DNA of 64,000 bases. Origin: Citrobacter freundii (GTDB lineage Bacteria; Bacteroidota; Bacteroidia; Chitinophagales; Chitinophagaceae). The position numbers were made by a program, and so were the translations under genes. Each line of letters begins with the position of its first letter. Position 1 is the first letter of the stretch. Positions 34,937 through 43,595 of this stretch are shown one piece after another. Under the pieces are notes generated by a model. The model worked only from the letters and a program-made list of their open reading frames with translations, did no database searches and was not told the origin of the DNA. The stretch lies in NCBI GenBank assembly GCA_003243445.1, contig QFQQ01000035.1, forward strand, positions 1 through 64,000, read 5' to 3'.

Positions 34937-35362
34937 TTGGTCGCCGGTTTTTCATATAGCATCCTCCGATACCACCATTCCATTTTGCTTGGTGAAGTAA
35001 TTAATGTCGGGATCTTATTCCTTTTCCCAAGCGTAAGAAGGTTAGAATTTGTCGCAGATACCGGGACTCGGGTGCAAGCTATTTATCATGATTTTGATTC
35101 TACAGTTTACAATTACATAATCAACAATATCAGGAACAACGTGGAGAAAAATCAGCTCACTTTCTTTGAAGACATTAATTCAAAAAGTGCTCTGAAGAAA
35201 CTTATCGACGCCAAGATCTTAGCTGAAGATGCTACTGTTTTGCAATTTGCAGAGCCTGTGAATGTCCTTGCGTGTGATAGCCGTTGTGATGACACTACAG
35301 AGAAGGAGCTCGCGAGAACGGTTCAAGAGTTTTCCAGATTATTGTTGCCCGGTATCTCTTAA
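34937..35362 (+). CDS. DUF3037 protein
   Basis: A 141-residue protein with the DUF3037 N-terminus (FSYSILRYHHSILLGEVINVGILFLFPS). DUF3037 genes often travel with HipA-like or nuclease genes; none is adjacent here. The start is a TTG at 34937, the only reasonable one. It follows the HTH gene by 18 nt and may share its transcript. The 347 nt after it (to 35709) hold only a weak 65-residue ORF. Confidence 0.75.
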   Translation: MVAGFSYSILRYHHSILLGEVINVGILFLFPSVRRLEFVADTGTRVQAIYHDFDSTVYNYIINNIRNNVEKNQLTFFEDINSKSALKKLIDAKILAEDATVLQFAEPVNVLACDSRCDDTTEKELARTVQEFSRLLLPGIS

Positions 35363-35709
35363 TGCCTGATAGTTGGGGGACATTCTCATTTAAAGGTCGA
35401 AACTTAACCGTAATTAGTTTCGTTGTTTATTATCTGTTTCATGCTTGATAGTTTATATGATTACTGATTGGCTGTGTATATAGAAACTCTGGATGCATAA
35501 AGTTAGAGTGTTATAATAATACTTCAAAAGAAAATGGTTGCATCAATTCGCAGAACAAGGCTGATAAATAAAATAAACATTCAGATCGAACAATTACCCC
35601 GACCTGCTTCTTTAAAGGCTAATCCAATAGAAAGAATGCTATTCCGACTTAGACAATTTACCCGTTTAACAATCTTGCCTCTTCTTCTAAATCAACCTAC
35701 CTTTGCCAC

Positions 35710-36594
35710 ATGTTCTATCGCCGCAAAATAATTCTAGCTCTTCTGCAAACCTTCGGTGGTAATCTGGGTAAAACCCAGATGCAGAAGCTTCTATTATTAT
35801 ACGCGCAACGCCAGGACAAGCCCGCTTTTCATTTTGTTCCTTACAGATACGGATGTTATTCCTTCCAGGCTGCAGCAGACGTCTCCACGATGCAGAAATA
35901 CGGTCAGGTTGCGGTCAGCAACACTGGTATCAAAGCCACTGTCGAAACCGACTTCATCGGACAACTGAATGAAAAGGATCGTTCCGCGCTTAAACAGCTT
36001 CATCTGTTGCACGGCAAAAAGAGCTATTCAGATCTTATAAAGTACACCTATCAGCATTTCCCTTATTACGCCATCAATAGTTCAATTGCTGAGCGCTATT
36101 TGAACAGTACCGAACTTCAGAAATTATCAGACCTTAAACCGTCTGCATCTAAAACAATCCTTTATACCATCGGCTATGAAGGGGTTTCGCTGGAACAGTA
36201 CCTGAACAAATTGATCGGGAAAGATGTAAAGGTGCTTGTCGATGTCCGCAAGAACCCGATGAGCATGAAATATGGCTTTACCAAAAGCCAGCTCTTAAAG
36301 GCGTGTGAAGCGGTGGGAATCCAATATGTGCATTTCCCTGAAGTTGGGATAGTGTCGGAAGAGCGACAGGAGCTGAATTGCCAGGCGGATTATGATCGCC
36401 TTTTTGACAAATACAGACAAGAGACTTTACCACATACAAATTCTACTCAGGAAAAGATCTTACAATTGCTCAAAGACAAACAGCGGATCGCCCTGACTTG
36501 CTTTGAAGCGAACATATGCCAGTGCCATCGAAAACACCTTGCCGAAGCCATTATACGATTGCCAGAATGGAATTACGAACTTATCCATTTATAA
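35710..36594 (+). CDS. DUF4065-like + DUF488 fusion protein
   Basis: A 294-residue protein. The N-terminus (KIILALLQTFGGNLGKTQMQKLLLLYAQ) resembles SocA/DUF4065-type domains; the C-terminus from about 155 (KTILYTIGYEGVSLEQYLNKLIGKDVKVLVDVRKNPMSMKYGF ... LTCFEANICQCHRKHLAEAI) is DUF488. DUF488 proteins are linked to defence islands and DNA/RNA handling but have no agreed function. The motif CFE-x5-CHR is complete. Standalone. Confidence 0.75.
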   Translation: MFYRRKIILALLQTFGGNLGKTQMQKLLLLYAQRQDKPAFHFVPYRYGCYSFQAAADVSTMQKYGQVAVSNTGIKATVETDFIGQLNEKDRSALKQLHLLHGKKSYSDLIKYTYQHFPYYAINSSIAERYLNSTELQKLSDLKPSASKTILYTIGYEGVSLEQYLNKLIGKDVKVLVDVRKNPMSMKYGFTKSQLLKACEAVGIQYVHFPEVGIVSEERQELNCQADYDRLFDKYRQETLPHTNSTQEKILQLLKDKQRIALTCFEANICQCHRKHLAEAIIRLPEWNYELIHL

Positions 36595-36965
36595 ATGCCT
36601 CGCCTGAAAATTCTACTACCCGTTACTGGCTGTTACGTAATTACAAACTCTTTATGTTGCTCCCGCCTAATACCAAAAATTAACGAAAAGGTTGGTTCAT
36701 AAGCTAGCCATTACAAAAGTCAATCACCAATTTGCATACTTAAAAAAGTCAAATATACCGTGTAAACACGGAGAGAGCCCCGTTTTTTCACCCTATTACG
36801 GGAAACCGTCTTGTGTTCTTCCGCGTTTTTTTAGATATTCGATTTACCACCATAATTATCTATTAACAATTAAACCCGAACCAACTGACAAGAAATCTTG
36901 CCTTATCGCGTAGTACCGTCTAAAATGATTCCACTTTCGCCAAAACTTATGGCTATTTCTTGTCC
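36595..36965. other. Intergenic stretch with CCGTGTAAACACGG palindrome
   Basis: 371 nt without a supported gene (a 73-residue ORF at 36692 has no support). It contains a perfect 14-bp palindrome CCGTGTAAACACGG near 36758-36771, whose left half also appears at about 49190-49202 ahead of the lipoprotein-protease pair. Confidence 0.4.
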
Positions 36966-37715
36966 ATGGTAACACCAATCATGGAATTTAAAAATGTTTC
37001 TGCGATTCATTCAGCCTTACGAAGGAATCGGCTTTTCATTAAAGCCTTCTACAGCCCAGGATTTTACTCCACAAATAAATCAGTCATTCTTCAGTCAGTG
37101 GGAGCCAATACTCTTCGGGCTTTCAAAAACGACTCCGATAGGAAAATCAAGTATATAAGCACCCCTTCGAGCATTTATCGGACGTGGGCCGACTCCGTTT
37201 TCTTTAAGAAATACTATCCCACTTTATTGAAAGTAACAGATCAAAGTTCCTTTACGCGGTTACACAAGTCCGCAGTATACGATCTAAGTGCATATTGGAA
37301 AGGCGAGCAAAAATGCACCCGTACGCTCGACATAGCTTACGCTTGCAAGCTGGTGGATTTACTTTTCAAATTTATTCCACTTTGCAAAGAATTAGATATC
37401 TCACAAAGATCTCGAATTATGAACTTCATTCACTGTCCTCTCGACAGCTATACATTGAAAGCTATTAGGCATATTTGGAACAAGGAGCAAAAACCTAACT
37501 CGAAGTTTCATATCCCGAGGAATGCAGGAATGGGGCTTGTCGAAAACAATTATGCCTTTTATATCCGATTACAAGATTTCATCAAAGACACCATGCAAGC
37601 AATGAATAGCTCATCCATACAGTTCGATTTGATATCCTATAGAAAATCAGAGGAAAGTGAAAACTCATTTACCCTAGAGCCGGCCAAGGTCAAAAACAAG
37701 GGCGACCTAACCTAA
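36966..37715 (+). CDS. Unknown partner of the AAA_13 ATPase
   Basis: A 249-residue basic protein of no family I recognise. It has an aromatic/basic N-terminus (MEFKNVSAIHSALRRNRLFIKAFY) and a helical middle (SAVYDLSAYWKGEQKCTRTLDIAYACKLVDLLFKF). It lies 62 nt before the ATPase start region, same strand, so it may be its effector or regulator. An upstream TTG (36960) is an alternative start. Confidence 0.6.
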   Translation: MVTPIMEFKNVSAIHSALRRNRLFIKAFYSPGFYSTNKSVILQSVGANTLRAFKNDSDRKIKYISTPSSIYRTWADSVFFKKYYPTLLKVTDQSSFTRLHKSAVYDLSAYWKGEQKCTRTLDIAYACKLVDLLFKFIPLCKELDISQRSRIMNFIHCPLDSYTLKAIRHIWNKEQKPNSKFHIPRNAGMGLVENNYAFYIRLQDFIKDTMQAMNSSSIQFDLISYRKSEESENSFTLEPAKVKNKGDLT

Positions 37716-37777
37716 ACAAATTTACTATCAACATTACAAATACCCCCCAATTTCCTACATTCTTGGAGTCAATACGA

Positions 37778-40120
37778 ATGTCTAAGTTTCATGACCAGCA
37801 AGCTAACTCAATGCTCAATGCAACCCATATGATAAAGAAAATCAAAAAATTAAAACGCTTTGGAATATTTCAGGACTTTACTGCGTCATCCGACCTGAGT
37901 GACTTTATGAAATTCAACCTTTTTTACGGATGGAATGGGTGCGGAAAAACAACATTATCTCGCTTGTTTGCTAGCCTGCGCGATAAGAAAATTCCATCGG
38001 ATTTTCCAACTTGCGAATTCGAAATTGTTCTTCAAGATGATTCCTCTATAAAGTCCACCTCGATCGAAAACTTTACACCCAAAGTCTTTGTTTTTAATCA
38101 GCAATTTATTGAAGATAACATTGATTGGAAAAAACAAGGAGCGAAAAGTATCATCGTCATCTCAGAAGATAAAATAGAAGAACGGAATAGATTCTTCACA
38201 ATTAGAGATAAAGATCTTCCTAGGAAAATCGCAGATCGGGACTCGCGTGAGACGCTTGCGAAGGCTTCGGAAAAGGATAAAGAAAACTTCCTAACGGATG
38301 TTGCACGAAGTATAAAACAGTCGTTTCAGCTCATAGATACTAGCGACTCGAGATACCTCAATTATGACAAGGGTAAGCTTCGAACATTTGTAAACGACCA
38401 TGAAGCTGAAATAAAAGAAGGGAAAGCCACGCTAAGCCTTGAATCTCTTGATGAATTAAAGAAAAGAGCTCACCCTGTTGAAAAACCAAAGATAACATTT
38501 CAATTTCCTAAAAGAGATGATCAAAAGATAATCGAAGCCCAGGCCAAAATTAACAGTCTGATTAAACAAGAAATTGTATCCGCAAGTATAAAAAGGTTGC
38601 AAGAAAATGGAGACATCAACGTTTGGGTTGAAGCAGGTTTGAAACTCCATCAAGAACACAATAGTAAAACCTGCGAATTCTGCGGCCAGAATTTACCGAT
38701 GAATCTCATATCCAGACTAAAAGAGCATTTCAACATTGAATATGATCAACTAATTACAAAACTGAGAAATGCCCGAAACTGGATTACAGAAATACAAGCT
38801 GCTTATAGTATGCCGGACACCAGTGACCTATATGAAGAATTTCATTTATCATATAAGGCACGATTGACAGAATTGCAACAAAGTCGATCCAACTTCGACA
38901 AAACATTAGCAGCTTGGTCTGCCGTAATTGAACACAAATTGGAGAATCCTTTCAGCACAGAGTTTGAGGAACAAACGGATATTGAGTCTGTTATATCAAC
39001 CCTTGCGGCAAAAGAAAAAGAAATTTCAGCGATACTATTCGCACACAATCAAAAAACGGAGAATTTTCAAACTGAGCTGAAGGAAATAAAGTCTACGCTT
39101 GAGAAACACTATATATCGGAATCCTTTACAGAAAAGAAATACTTCACGTTACTTGAAAAAGTGGCTAAGGATCAACAGGATTTTCTAAATTCAAAAGAAA
39201 AGGTAGAAACGCTTCAAAAAGAACTCGACAGTTTATCAGCCAGCTTGGCAAATGCGGCGAAAGGTGCAGAAAACTTTAATGGAAAACTCCATAGATTTTT
39301 AGGTCGCGATGATATTTCATTGAGTTATGACGCTGGTTTAAAAGGGTATAAAATATTACGCTCTAAACCAGCCTCTCCTGCAGCCAATTTGAGCGAAGGA
39401 GAAAAGACTGCAATAGCATTCGTCTATTTCGTAATTAAAGTCGAAGAACAGGGAAACAAAATTTCCGATTCAGTTATTGTACTGGATGATCCGATCTCAA
39501 GCTTTGACTCTAATCATCTCTTTCATTCACTTTCTTTTGTAAAATCGCATTTTGAATCTGCCTTGCAGGTTTTCATTTTAACTCACAACTACAACTACTT
39601 TAAGATAGTTCGGGATTGGCTTTTAAAGAAAAATAGTCCTGGAAAAATAAAAACGGCTGTATTTGCCATCGAAGTTAAAAAGGCTGAAGGTAGAAAGTCA
39701 ATGATTAGCAACGCGCACTCTTCGTTACTTAAGTACGGTTCCGAATATCACTACATGTTTAAAAAGCTTTATGAATATCGAGATGACCAGACCGTAAATG
39801 CAGAAAAAGCGTATCAAGTGGCAAACTTTGCCAGAAAACTATTAGAAGGCTTTTTCACATTTAAGTATCCGTTAGGTCGAAGCAATTTTTATGAGTTAAT
39901 GGATACTGGTTGCAAGAATGCAGGAATATCTGATGTTACTTCAAACGCTGTATACAGATTTATCAATAACTATTCTCATAGTCAAATAATAGAGTTTCAA
40001 GAATCGACGATGGAAAATCTATTGGCCGAAAGAGATAATATAACTCAGCAAGTATTTGAAATCATATCTAAATGTGATGAAAGGCACTACAACGAAATGA
40101 TCGAATTATGTAGCAACTAG
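37778..40120 (+). CDS. AAA_13 ATPase, RloC/PrrC-like
   Basis: A 780-residue ATPase with the AAA_13 pattern: MKFNLFYGWNGCGKTTLSRLF (Walker A), coiled coil about 130-500 broken by a zinc-hook-like CEFCGQ (about 300), then LSEGEKTAIAFVYFVIKVEE signature, IVLDDPISSFDSNHLFHS (Walker B) and ILTHNYNYFKIVRDWL. This is shared by PrrC/RloC anticodon nucleases and related defence ATPases. The C-terminal 140 residues lack a recognised nuclease motif, so any effector may be the upstream protein. Starts at 37763 (TTG), 37811 or 37829 are also possible; 37829 fits the family start. Confidence 0.8.
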   Translation: MSKFHDQQANSMLNATHMIKKIKKLKRFGIFQDFTASSDLSDFMKFNLFYGWNGCGKTTLSRLFASLRDKKIPSDFPTCEFEIVLQDDSSIKSTSIENFTPKVFVFNQQFIEDNIDWKKQGAKSIIVISEDKIEERNRFFTIRDKDLPRKIADRDSRETLAKASEKDKENFLTDVARSIKQSFQLIDTSDSRYLNYDKGKLRTFVNDHEAEIKEGKATLSLESLDELKKRAHPVEKPKITFQFPKRDDQKIIEAQAKINSLIKQEIVSASIKRLQENGDINVWVEAGLKLHQEHNSKTCEFCGQNLPMNLISRLKEHFNIEYDQLITKLRNARNWITEIQAAYSMPDTSDLYEEFHLSYKARLTELQQSRSNFDKTLAAWSAVIEHKLENPFSTEFEEQTDIESVISTLAAKEKEISAILFAHNQKTENFQTELKEIKSTLEKHYISESFTEKKYFTLLEKVAKDQQDFLNSKEKVETLQKELDSLSASLANAAKGAENFNGKLHRFLGRDDISLSYDAGLKGYKILRSKPASPAANLSEGEKTAIAFVYFVIKVEEQGNKISDSVIVLDDPISSFDSNHLFHSLSFVKSHFESALQVFILTHNYNYFKIVRDWLLKKNSPGKIKTAVFAIEVKKAEGRKSMISNAHSSLLKYGSEYHYMFKKLYEYRDDQTVNAEKAYQVANFARKLLEGFFTFKYPLGRSNFYELMDTGCKNAGISDVTSNAVYRFINNYSHSQIIEFQESTMENLLAERDNITQQVFEIISKCDERHYNEMIELCSN

Positions 40121-40231
40121 CGTATCTCATTTAATATTAACTGAAGTCATGTTGAAAAATAAATTTTACTTGCCTTTAGTTAAAATATCGATTTTATCGC
40201 TTGTTATATATAATATAATCATCCTTCGACC

Positions 40232-41731
40232 ATGAAAATTCTACTTGACACCAACATAATCATTCACCGTGAAGCATCCAAGCTAACCCGAAAAGACATC
40301 GGCGTCCTATTTCTCTGGCTAGATAAGCTCAAGTATGACAAAATCATACATCCCGTCACAGTTCAGGAATTAGAAAAACTAAAGAACAGTTCTACTGCCG
40401 AAACAATGGCAGCCAAGCTCGCAAGCTATCTCCTGATCCGCAACCCGTCACCCTTAGATCCAGCCCTCGATGCACTCAGTAAAAAGATGGACTCAAACGA
40501 GAATGACAGAAATGATACACTCATTCTAAACGAGGTAGTCAATGAAAGAGTCGATATTTTGATAACAGAAGATAAAAAGATCCACGAAAAGGCCCGGCTA
40601 CTTGGTTTATCTGACAAAGTTTTCAAGATCGATCAATTCCTGGAGAAGGTAACTGCCGAAAATCCGGGTTTGGTTGACTATAACGTGCTGGCCGTAAAGA
40701 AAGCAGACTTTGCCCACGTACCCTTAACCGATGATTTCTTCGACAGCTTTCGAGAAGATTATCCCGGCTTTGATAAATGGTTTATCAAAAAAGCCGACGA
40801 AGTCTCCTACATATGCAACGACGACAACGATGAGCTTGCTGCATTTTTGTATATAAAAGTCGAAGGACCTGATGAAAACTACGCAGATATCTCTCCCGCC
40901 TTCCCAAAAAAGAAGCGGTTAAAGATCGGAACGTTCAAGGTAATAGCCAATGGTTTCAGAATTGGTGAACGGTTCCTGAAAATAATATTTGACAACGCCC
41001 TTGTAAATAAGGTGGATGAGATCTACGTAACGATATTCGATAAACGTCCGGAACAAACCAGGCTGATTGATTTGCTACTCGCTTGGGGTTTCAAGCTACA
41101 TGGCAAAAAGACCAGTGCCGGTGGAGAGGAGAATGTATATGTAAAGGACTTTAACCGTCAGCAACCTGTAAATCTTGCAGAGCCCCGACTTAGCTTTCCA
41201 TTCGTCTCGGAAGAAAGTAAAGTCTTTCTTGTCCCGATATACCCGGAGTATCACACAGAGCTTTTCCCGGATTCAATTCTTCGGAATGAATCGCCATTGG
41301 GTTTTATCGAAAATAAACCTCATCGGAATGCACTGAGCAAGGTTTATATCTCCCGTTCCATTGAAAGAAATCTTTCACCGGGAGATCTCATTGTCTTTTA
41401 TCGAACCGGGGGATATTACAAAAGCGTTGCTTCCACTTACGGAATAGTCGAATCAGTCATAGATAACATTCCTGACGAAGAAACATTCATCCGTCTTTGT
41501 AAAAAGCGCAGTGTTTTTACAGACGAGAAGTTAAAAGAGCATTGGGATCACGATAAACGCTACCGTCCATTTATAGTGAATTTCATTTATGCTCATTCTT
41601 TCCGAAAGAGGCCTAATATGGAATGGCTCATTAATAATGGGGTACTTTCAGGCATTGAAGGTGCTCCGAGAGGGTTTATGGAAATTAGTCGGGAAAACTT
41701 CACTAAAATTGCAAAATATTCTTTTCAATGA
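40232..41731 (+). CDS. PIN-GNAT-EVE multidomain protein
   Basis: A 499-residue fusion. Residues 1-145 are a PIN RNase (KILLDTNIII with Asp6, TVQELEKLK, NDRNDTLIL, ILITEDKKIHEKA), with its acidic residues present. About 165-300 is a GNAT-like domain (FKVIANGFRIGERFLKIIFDNAL). About 325-499 is an EVE/PUA-like domain (SRSIERNLSPGDLIVFYRTGG), a fold that reads modified bases. It overlaps the ASCH gene by 4 bp (ATGA). Probably a toxin or RNA-targeting defence unit; the ligand is unknown. Confidence 0.72.
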   Translation: MKILLDTNIIIHREASKLTRKDIGVLFLWLDKLKYDKIIHPVTVQELEKLKNSSTAETMAAKLASYLLIRNPSPLDPALDALSKKMDSNENDRNDTLILNEVVNERVDILITEDKKIHEKARLLGLSDKVFKIDQFLEKVTAENPGLVDYNVLAVKKADFAHVPLTDDFFDSFREDYPGFDKWFIKKADEVSYICNDDNDELAAFLYIKVEGPDENYADISPAFPKKKRLKIGTFKVIANGFRIGERFLKIIFDNALVNKVDEIYVTIFDKRPEQTRLIDLLLAWGFKLHGKKTSAGGEENVYVKDFNRQQPVNLAEPRLSFPFVSEESKVFLVPIYPEYHTELFPDSILRNESPLGFIENKPHRNALSKVYISRSIERNLSPGDLIVFYRTGGYYKSVASTYGIVESVIDNIPDEETFIRLCKKRSVFTDEKLKEHWDHDKRYRPFIVNFIYAHSFRKRPNMEWLINNGVLSGIEGAPRGFMEISRENFTKIAKYSFQ

Positions 41732-42114
41732 TGAAAGTCGTACTATCTATAAAACCAGAGTTTGCGAATAAAATATTTGATGGAACGAAAAAGTTTGAGT
41801 TTCGTCGGGCCATCTTCAAGAATCCGGAAGTGAAAACTGTTATCGTATATGCATCTTCACCTGTCAAAAAGGTAATTGGAGAGTTTGAGATCGATTCTAT
41901 TATCAATGAAGAGCTGGAAAGCCTGTGGAAAAAGACAAGCAGCTTCTCCGGTATTTCTAAAGATTACTTCGATAAATACTTTTGGGATAAGACAGCCGGA
42001 TACGCTATAAAAATCAAAAATGTCAAGAAGTATAGGAAGCCAAAATCTTTGAAAGAAGATTTTGAGTTAGCTCCGCCGCAGTCATTTGCTTATTACGGTA
42101 TTCCATCTGCGTAA
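41728..42114 (+). CDS. ASCH-domain protein
   Basis: A 128-residue ASCH/PUA-like protein (KVVLSIKPEFANKIFDGTKKFEFRR, VIVYASSPVKKVIGEFEI, YAIKIKNVKKYRKPK). ASCH domains bind RNA or modified nucleosides. Translational coupling to the PIN-GNAT-EVE gene suggests one system. A bidirectional hairpin terminator (42143-42190) follows. Confidence 0.85.
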   Translation: MMKVVLSIKPEFANKIFDGTKKFEFRRAIFKNPEVKTVIVYASSPVKKVIGEFEIDSIINEELESLWKKTSSFSGISKDYFDKYFWDKTAGYAIKIKNVKKYRKPKSLKEDFELAPPQSFAYYGIPSA

Positions 42115-42142
42115 GTCATCTTACTCATAAACTCAGTTATAT

Positions 42143-42190
42143 AAAAGCATTGCTTCTAGAATCAATTGTGATTTAGACGCAATGCTTTTT
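42143..42190. terminator. Bidirectional hairpin terminator
   Basis: AAAAGCATTGC (42143-42153) pairs with GCAATGCTTTT (42179-42189), with partial pairing inside; A and T runs flank it. It separates the ASCH gene from the convergent small gene at 42202. Confidence 0.8.
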
Positions 42191-42201
42191 ACTTTTCACT
42201 G

Positions 42202-42399
42202 TTAGTCAGATTCACCCGTTTGCATTGCTCGAGCTTTGATTGAAAGCTCCTCAATCTTCCGTTTCTCCTCTGGCGTTCTCTTCCCTGCATGCTCTTTTAC
42301 AGCAGCTTTAACCGCCGCTATTTTTTCAGGACTCCATTCCCTCCATTCTGACTGCCCAATCCGAATGTCAACAAAATCATCTTCCTTTTTTTCTTGCAT
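42202..42399 (-). CDS. Small charged protein with shared motif (copy 2)
   Basis: A 65-residue protein (MQEKKEDDFVDIRIGQSEWREWSPEKIAAVKAAVKEHAGKRTPEEKRK, in parts). Its first 45 residues match the N-terminus of the HTH protein at 34193 closely. It is in tandem with a divergent copy at 42423, 23 nt upstream. Predicted helical and charged; function unknown. The ATG at 42399 fits the alignment better than 42426. Confidence 0.65.
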   Translation of the reverse strand: MQEKKEDDFVDIRIGQSEWREWSPEKIAAVKAAVKEHAGKRTPEEKRKIEELSIKARAMQTGESD

Positions 42400-42422
42400 A
42401 AAACAGTTTTTAAAATAAATAA

Positions 42423-42620
42423 TCAAGACTTGTCACCCTTCTCTTCCATCCTACACCTTTCCGCTGCTTCCTCAATCTTCTTTCTTTGCTCCGGAGTCCT
42501 CTTCCTATCAATCTCCTTTACAAACTTCTTTATCATCTCCAACTTTTCCGAACTCCATTTCTCTCCATCGGGGAGTCCAATTGCCACCTCAAAAAGCTCC
42601 TCCTTCTTTTCTTCCATCAT
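42423..42620 (-). CDS. Small charged protein with shared motif (copy 3)
   Basis: A 65-residue protein (MMEEKKEELFEVAIGLPDGEKWSSEKLEMIKKFVKEIDRKRTPEQRKKIEE, in parts), a divergent relative of the 42202 protein and of the 34193 N-terminus. It would be transcribed first of the pair. Function unknown. Confidence 0.62.
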   Translation of the reverse strand: MMEEKKEELFEVAIGLPDGEKWSSEKLEMIKKFVKEIDRKRTPEQRKKIEEAAERCRMEEKGDKS

Positions 42621-42982
42621 AAAAACATTTTTACTAGTTCTCAAAAATCACCTTTCTATAAACATACCGTCCATTCCAAACACAAATTCCACAACCTCAA
42701 ACAACTCAACTTCAATCCGCACTTCCTTCAACCTCTCAAACAAACTTACTATCCACCTCATCCAAAACAATGAGGGAAACACCGCGGAGCACCCGTATTT
42801 TCATTTTACTCCGCAAAAAAATTTTAACTGTACCAATTCCCTACCATCCCCCCAGTAAAACGCACGCTAAGTGTACCAAAACTGTACTAACGCCCCACCA
42901 ATCCCCTACACTCCATACACCCTCTCTACCTATTCTCTACGATCTCCCTTCACCCTCAAAGCATTCATCCAGCAACACCACT

Positions 42983-43054
42983 CCGCCAATTACGTCAAAT
43001 CACGCCAAATGCGTCAAATCACGACAATTCATGCCAATTGATGCCAAATACGAC
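42983..43054. repeat. Seven phased copies of an 8-mer like CGYCAAAT
   Basis: CGCCAATT, CGTCAAAT, CGCCAAAT, CGTCAAAT, CGACAATT, TGCCAATT and TGCCAAAT begin at 42984, 42993, 43003, 43012, 43022, 43032 and 43042, i.e. about one helical turn apart. Confidence 0.75.
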
Positions 43055-43240
43055 ACCTCCTTTCCTCCTTCCTCCCATCCATCCTACCTTGCATTCCATG
43101 AAAAAAAACATCGCCCATTCAACCCCCAAAACTGAAATCCATCTCCCTGATGCACCTGTCCTCCTGCACACCAGCCGGCCGGCTTGTCAAACTATTACTG
43201 ATCCGCAACCACCTCACCCGATCAATTCCCCTCTCTGCAG

Positions 43241-43297
43241 GTGGCCAATAGCGGCCAAAACCGGCCAAAAGAGGCCAAAACGGCCATTTCATTTGGA
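43241..43297. repeat. GGCCAAAA array, 10-bp period
   Basis: GGCC starts at 43243, 43253, 43263, 43273 and 43282, each followed by AAAA/AATA/ATTT; the array ends with CGGCCATTTCATTTGG. The same end is seen in the next array. Confidence 0.8.
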
Positions 43298-43461
43298 CAC
43301 CGCCCCTTTCCGATATTACCATTGCATCCAGCATCAACGCAACAACCAACAGTTTGCGAATGCGATCAACAACATAAACCATGACAGCATACAACCTTCA
43401 AATACCGAAATCTCCCATCCCGCGCGAACCGCCGTAAGCATCCGCCCCATTGTCCATCATC

Positions 43462-43509
43462 AAAACGGCCAAAATGGCCAATATGGCCAAAACGGCCATC
43501 TCGTTTGGC
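43462..43509. repeat. GGCCAAAA array, 9-bp period
   Basis: GGCC starts at 43467, 43476, 43485 and 43494, ending with CGGCCATCTCGTTTGG; the TTTGG lies 10 nt from the last GGCC, exactly as in the first array. It lies 87 nt before the start codon at 43596. Confidence 0.8.
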
Positions 43510-43595
43510 ATCTCCCTAACCCGTATCCTAATTTCATAACCCACTTGCAAACCGGACCAACTCCGGAATGCTTCGATCTTAAAAAGTAAAAAATT

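Larger units (their letters stand above)
42645..43595. other. G-poor spacer with phased repeat arrays
   Basis: 951 nt without a supported gene; ORFs here (for example 43038-43589) have no recognisable content. The left part (42645-43000) is almost free of G on the plus strand. Three short-period arrays follow, at 42983-43054, 43241-43297 and 43462-43509, listed separately. The segment leads into the gene at 43596. Confidence 0.55.

Noticed and set aside
35534..35731. 65-residue ORF before the DUF488 gene
   Set aside because: Overlaps the DUF488 start, lacks recognisable content and a start signal.
43038..43589. 183-residue plus-strand ORF in the repeat-array region
   Set aside because: Its sequence is dictated by the short tandem repeats (GQNGQYGQNG) and biased C content; no start context or motif.
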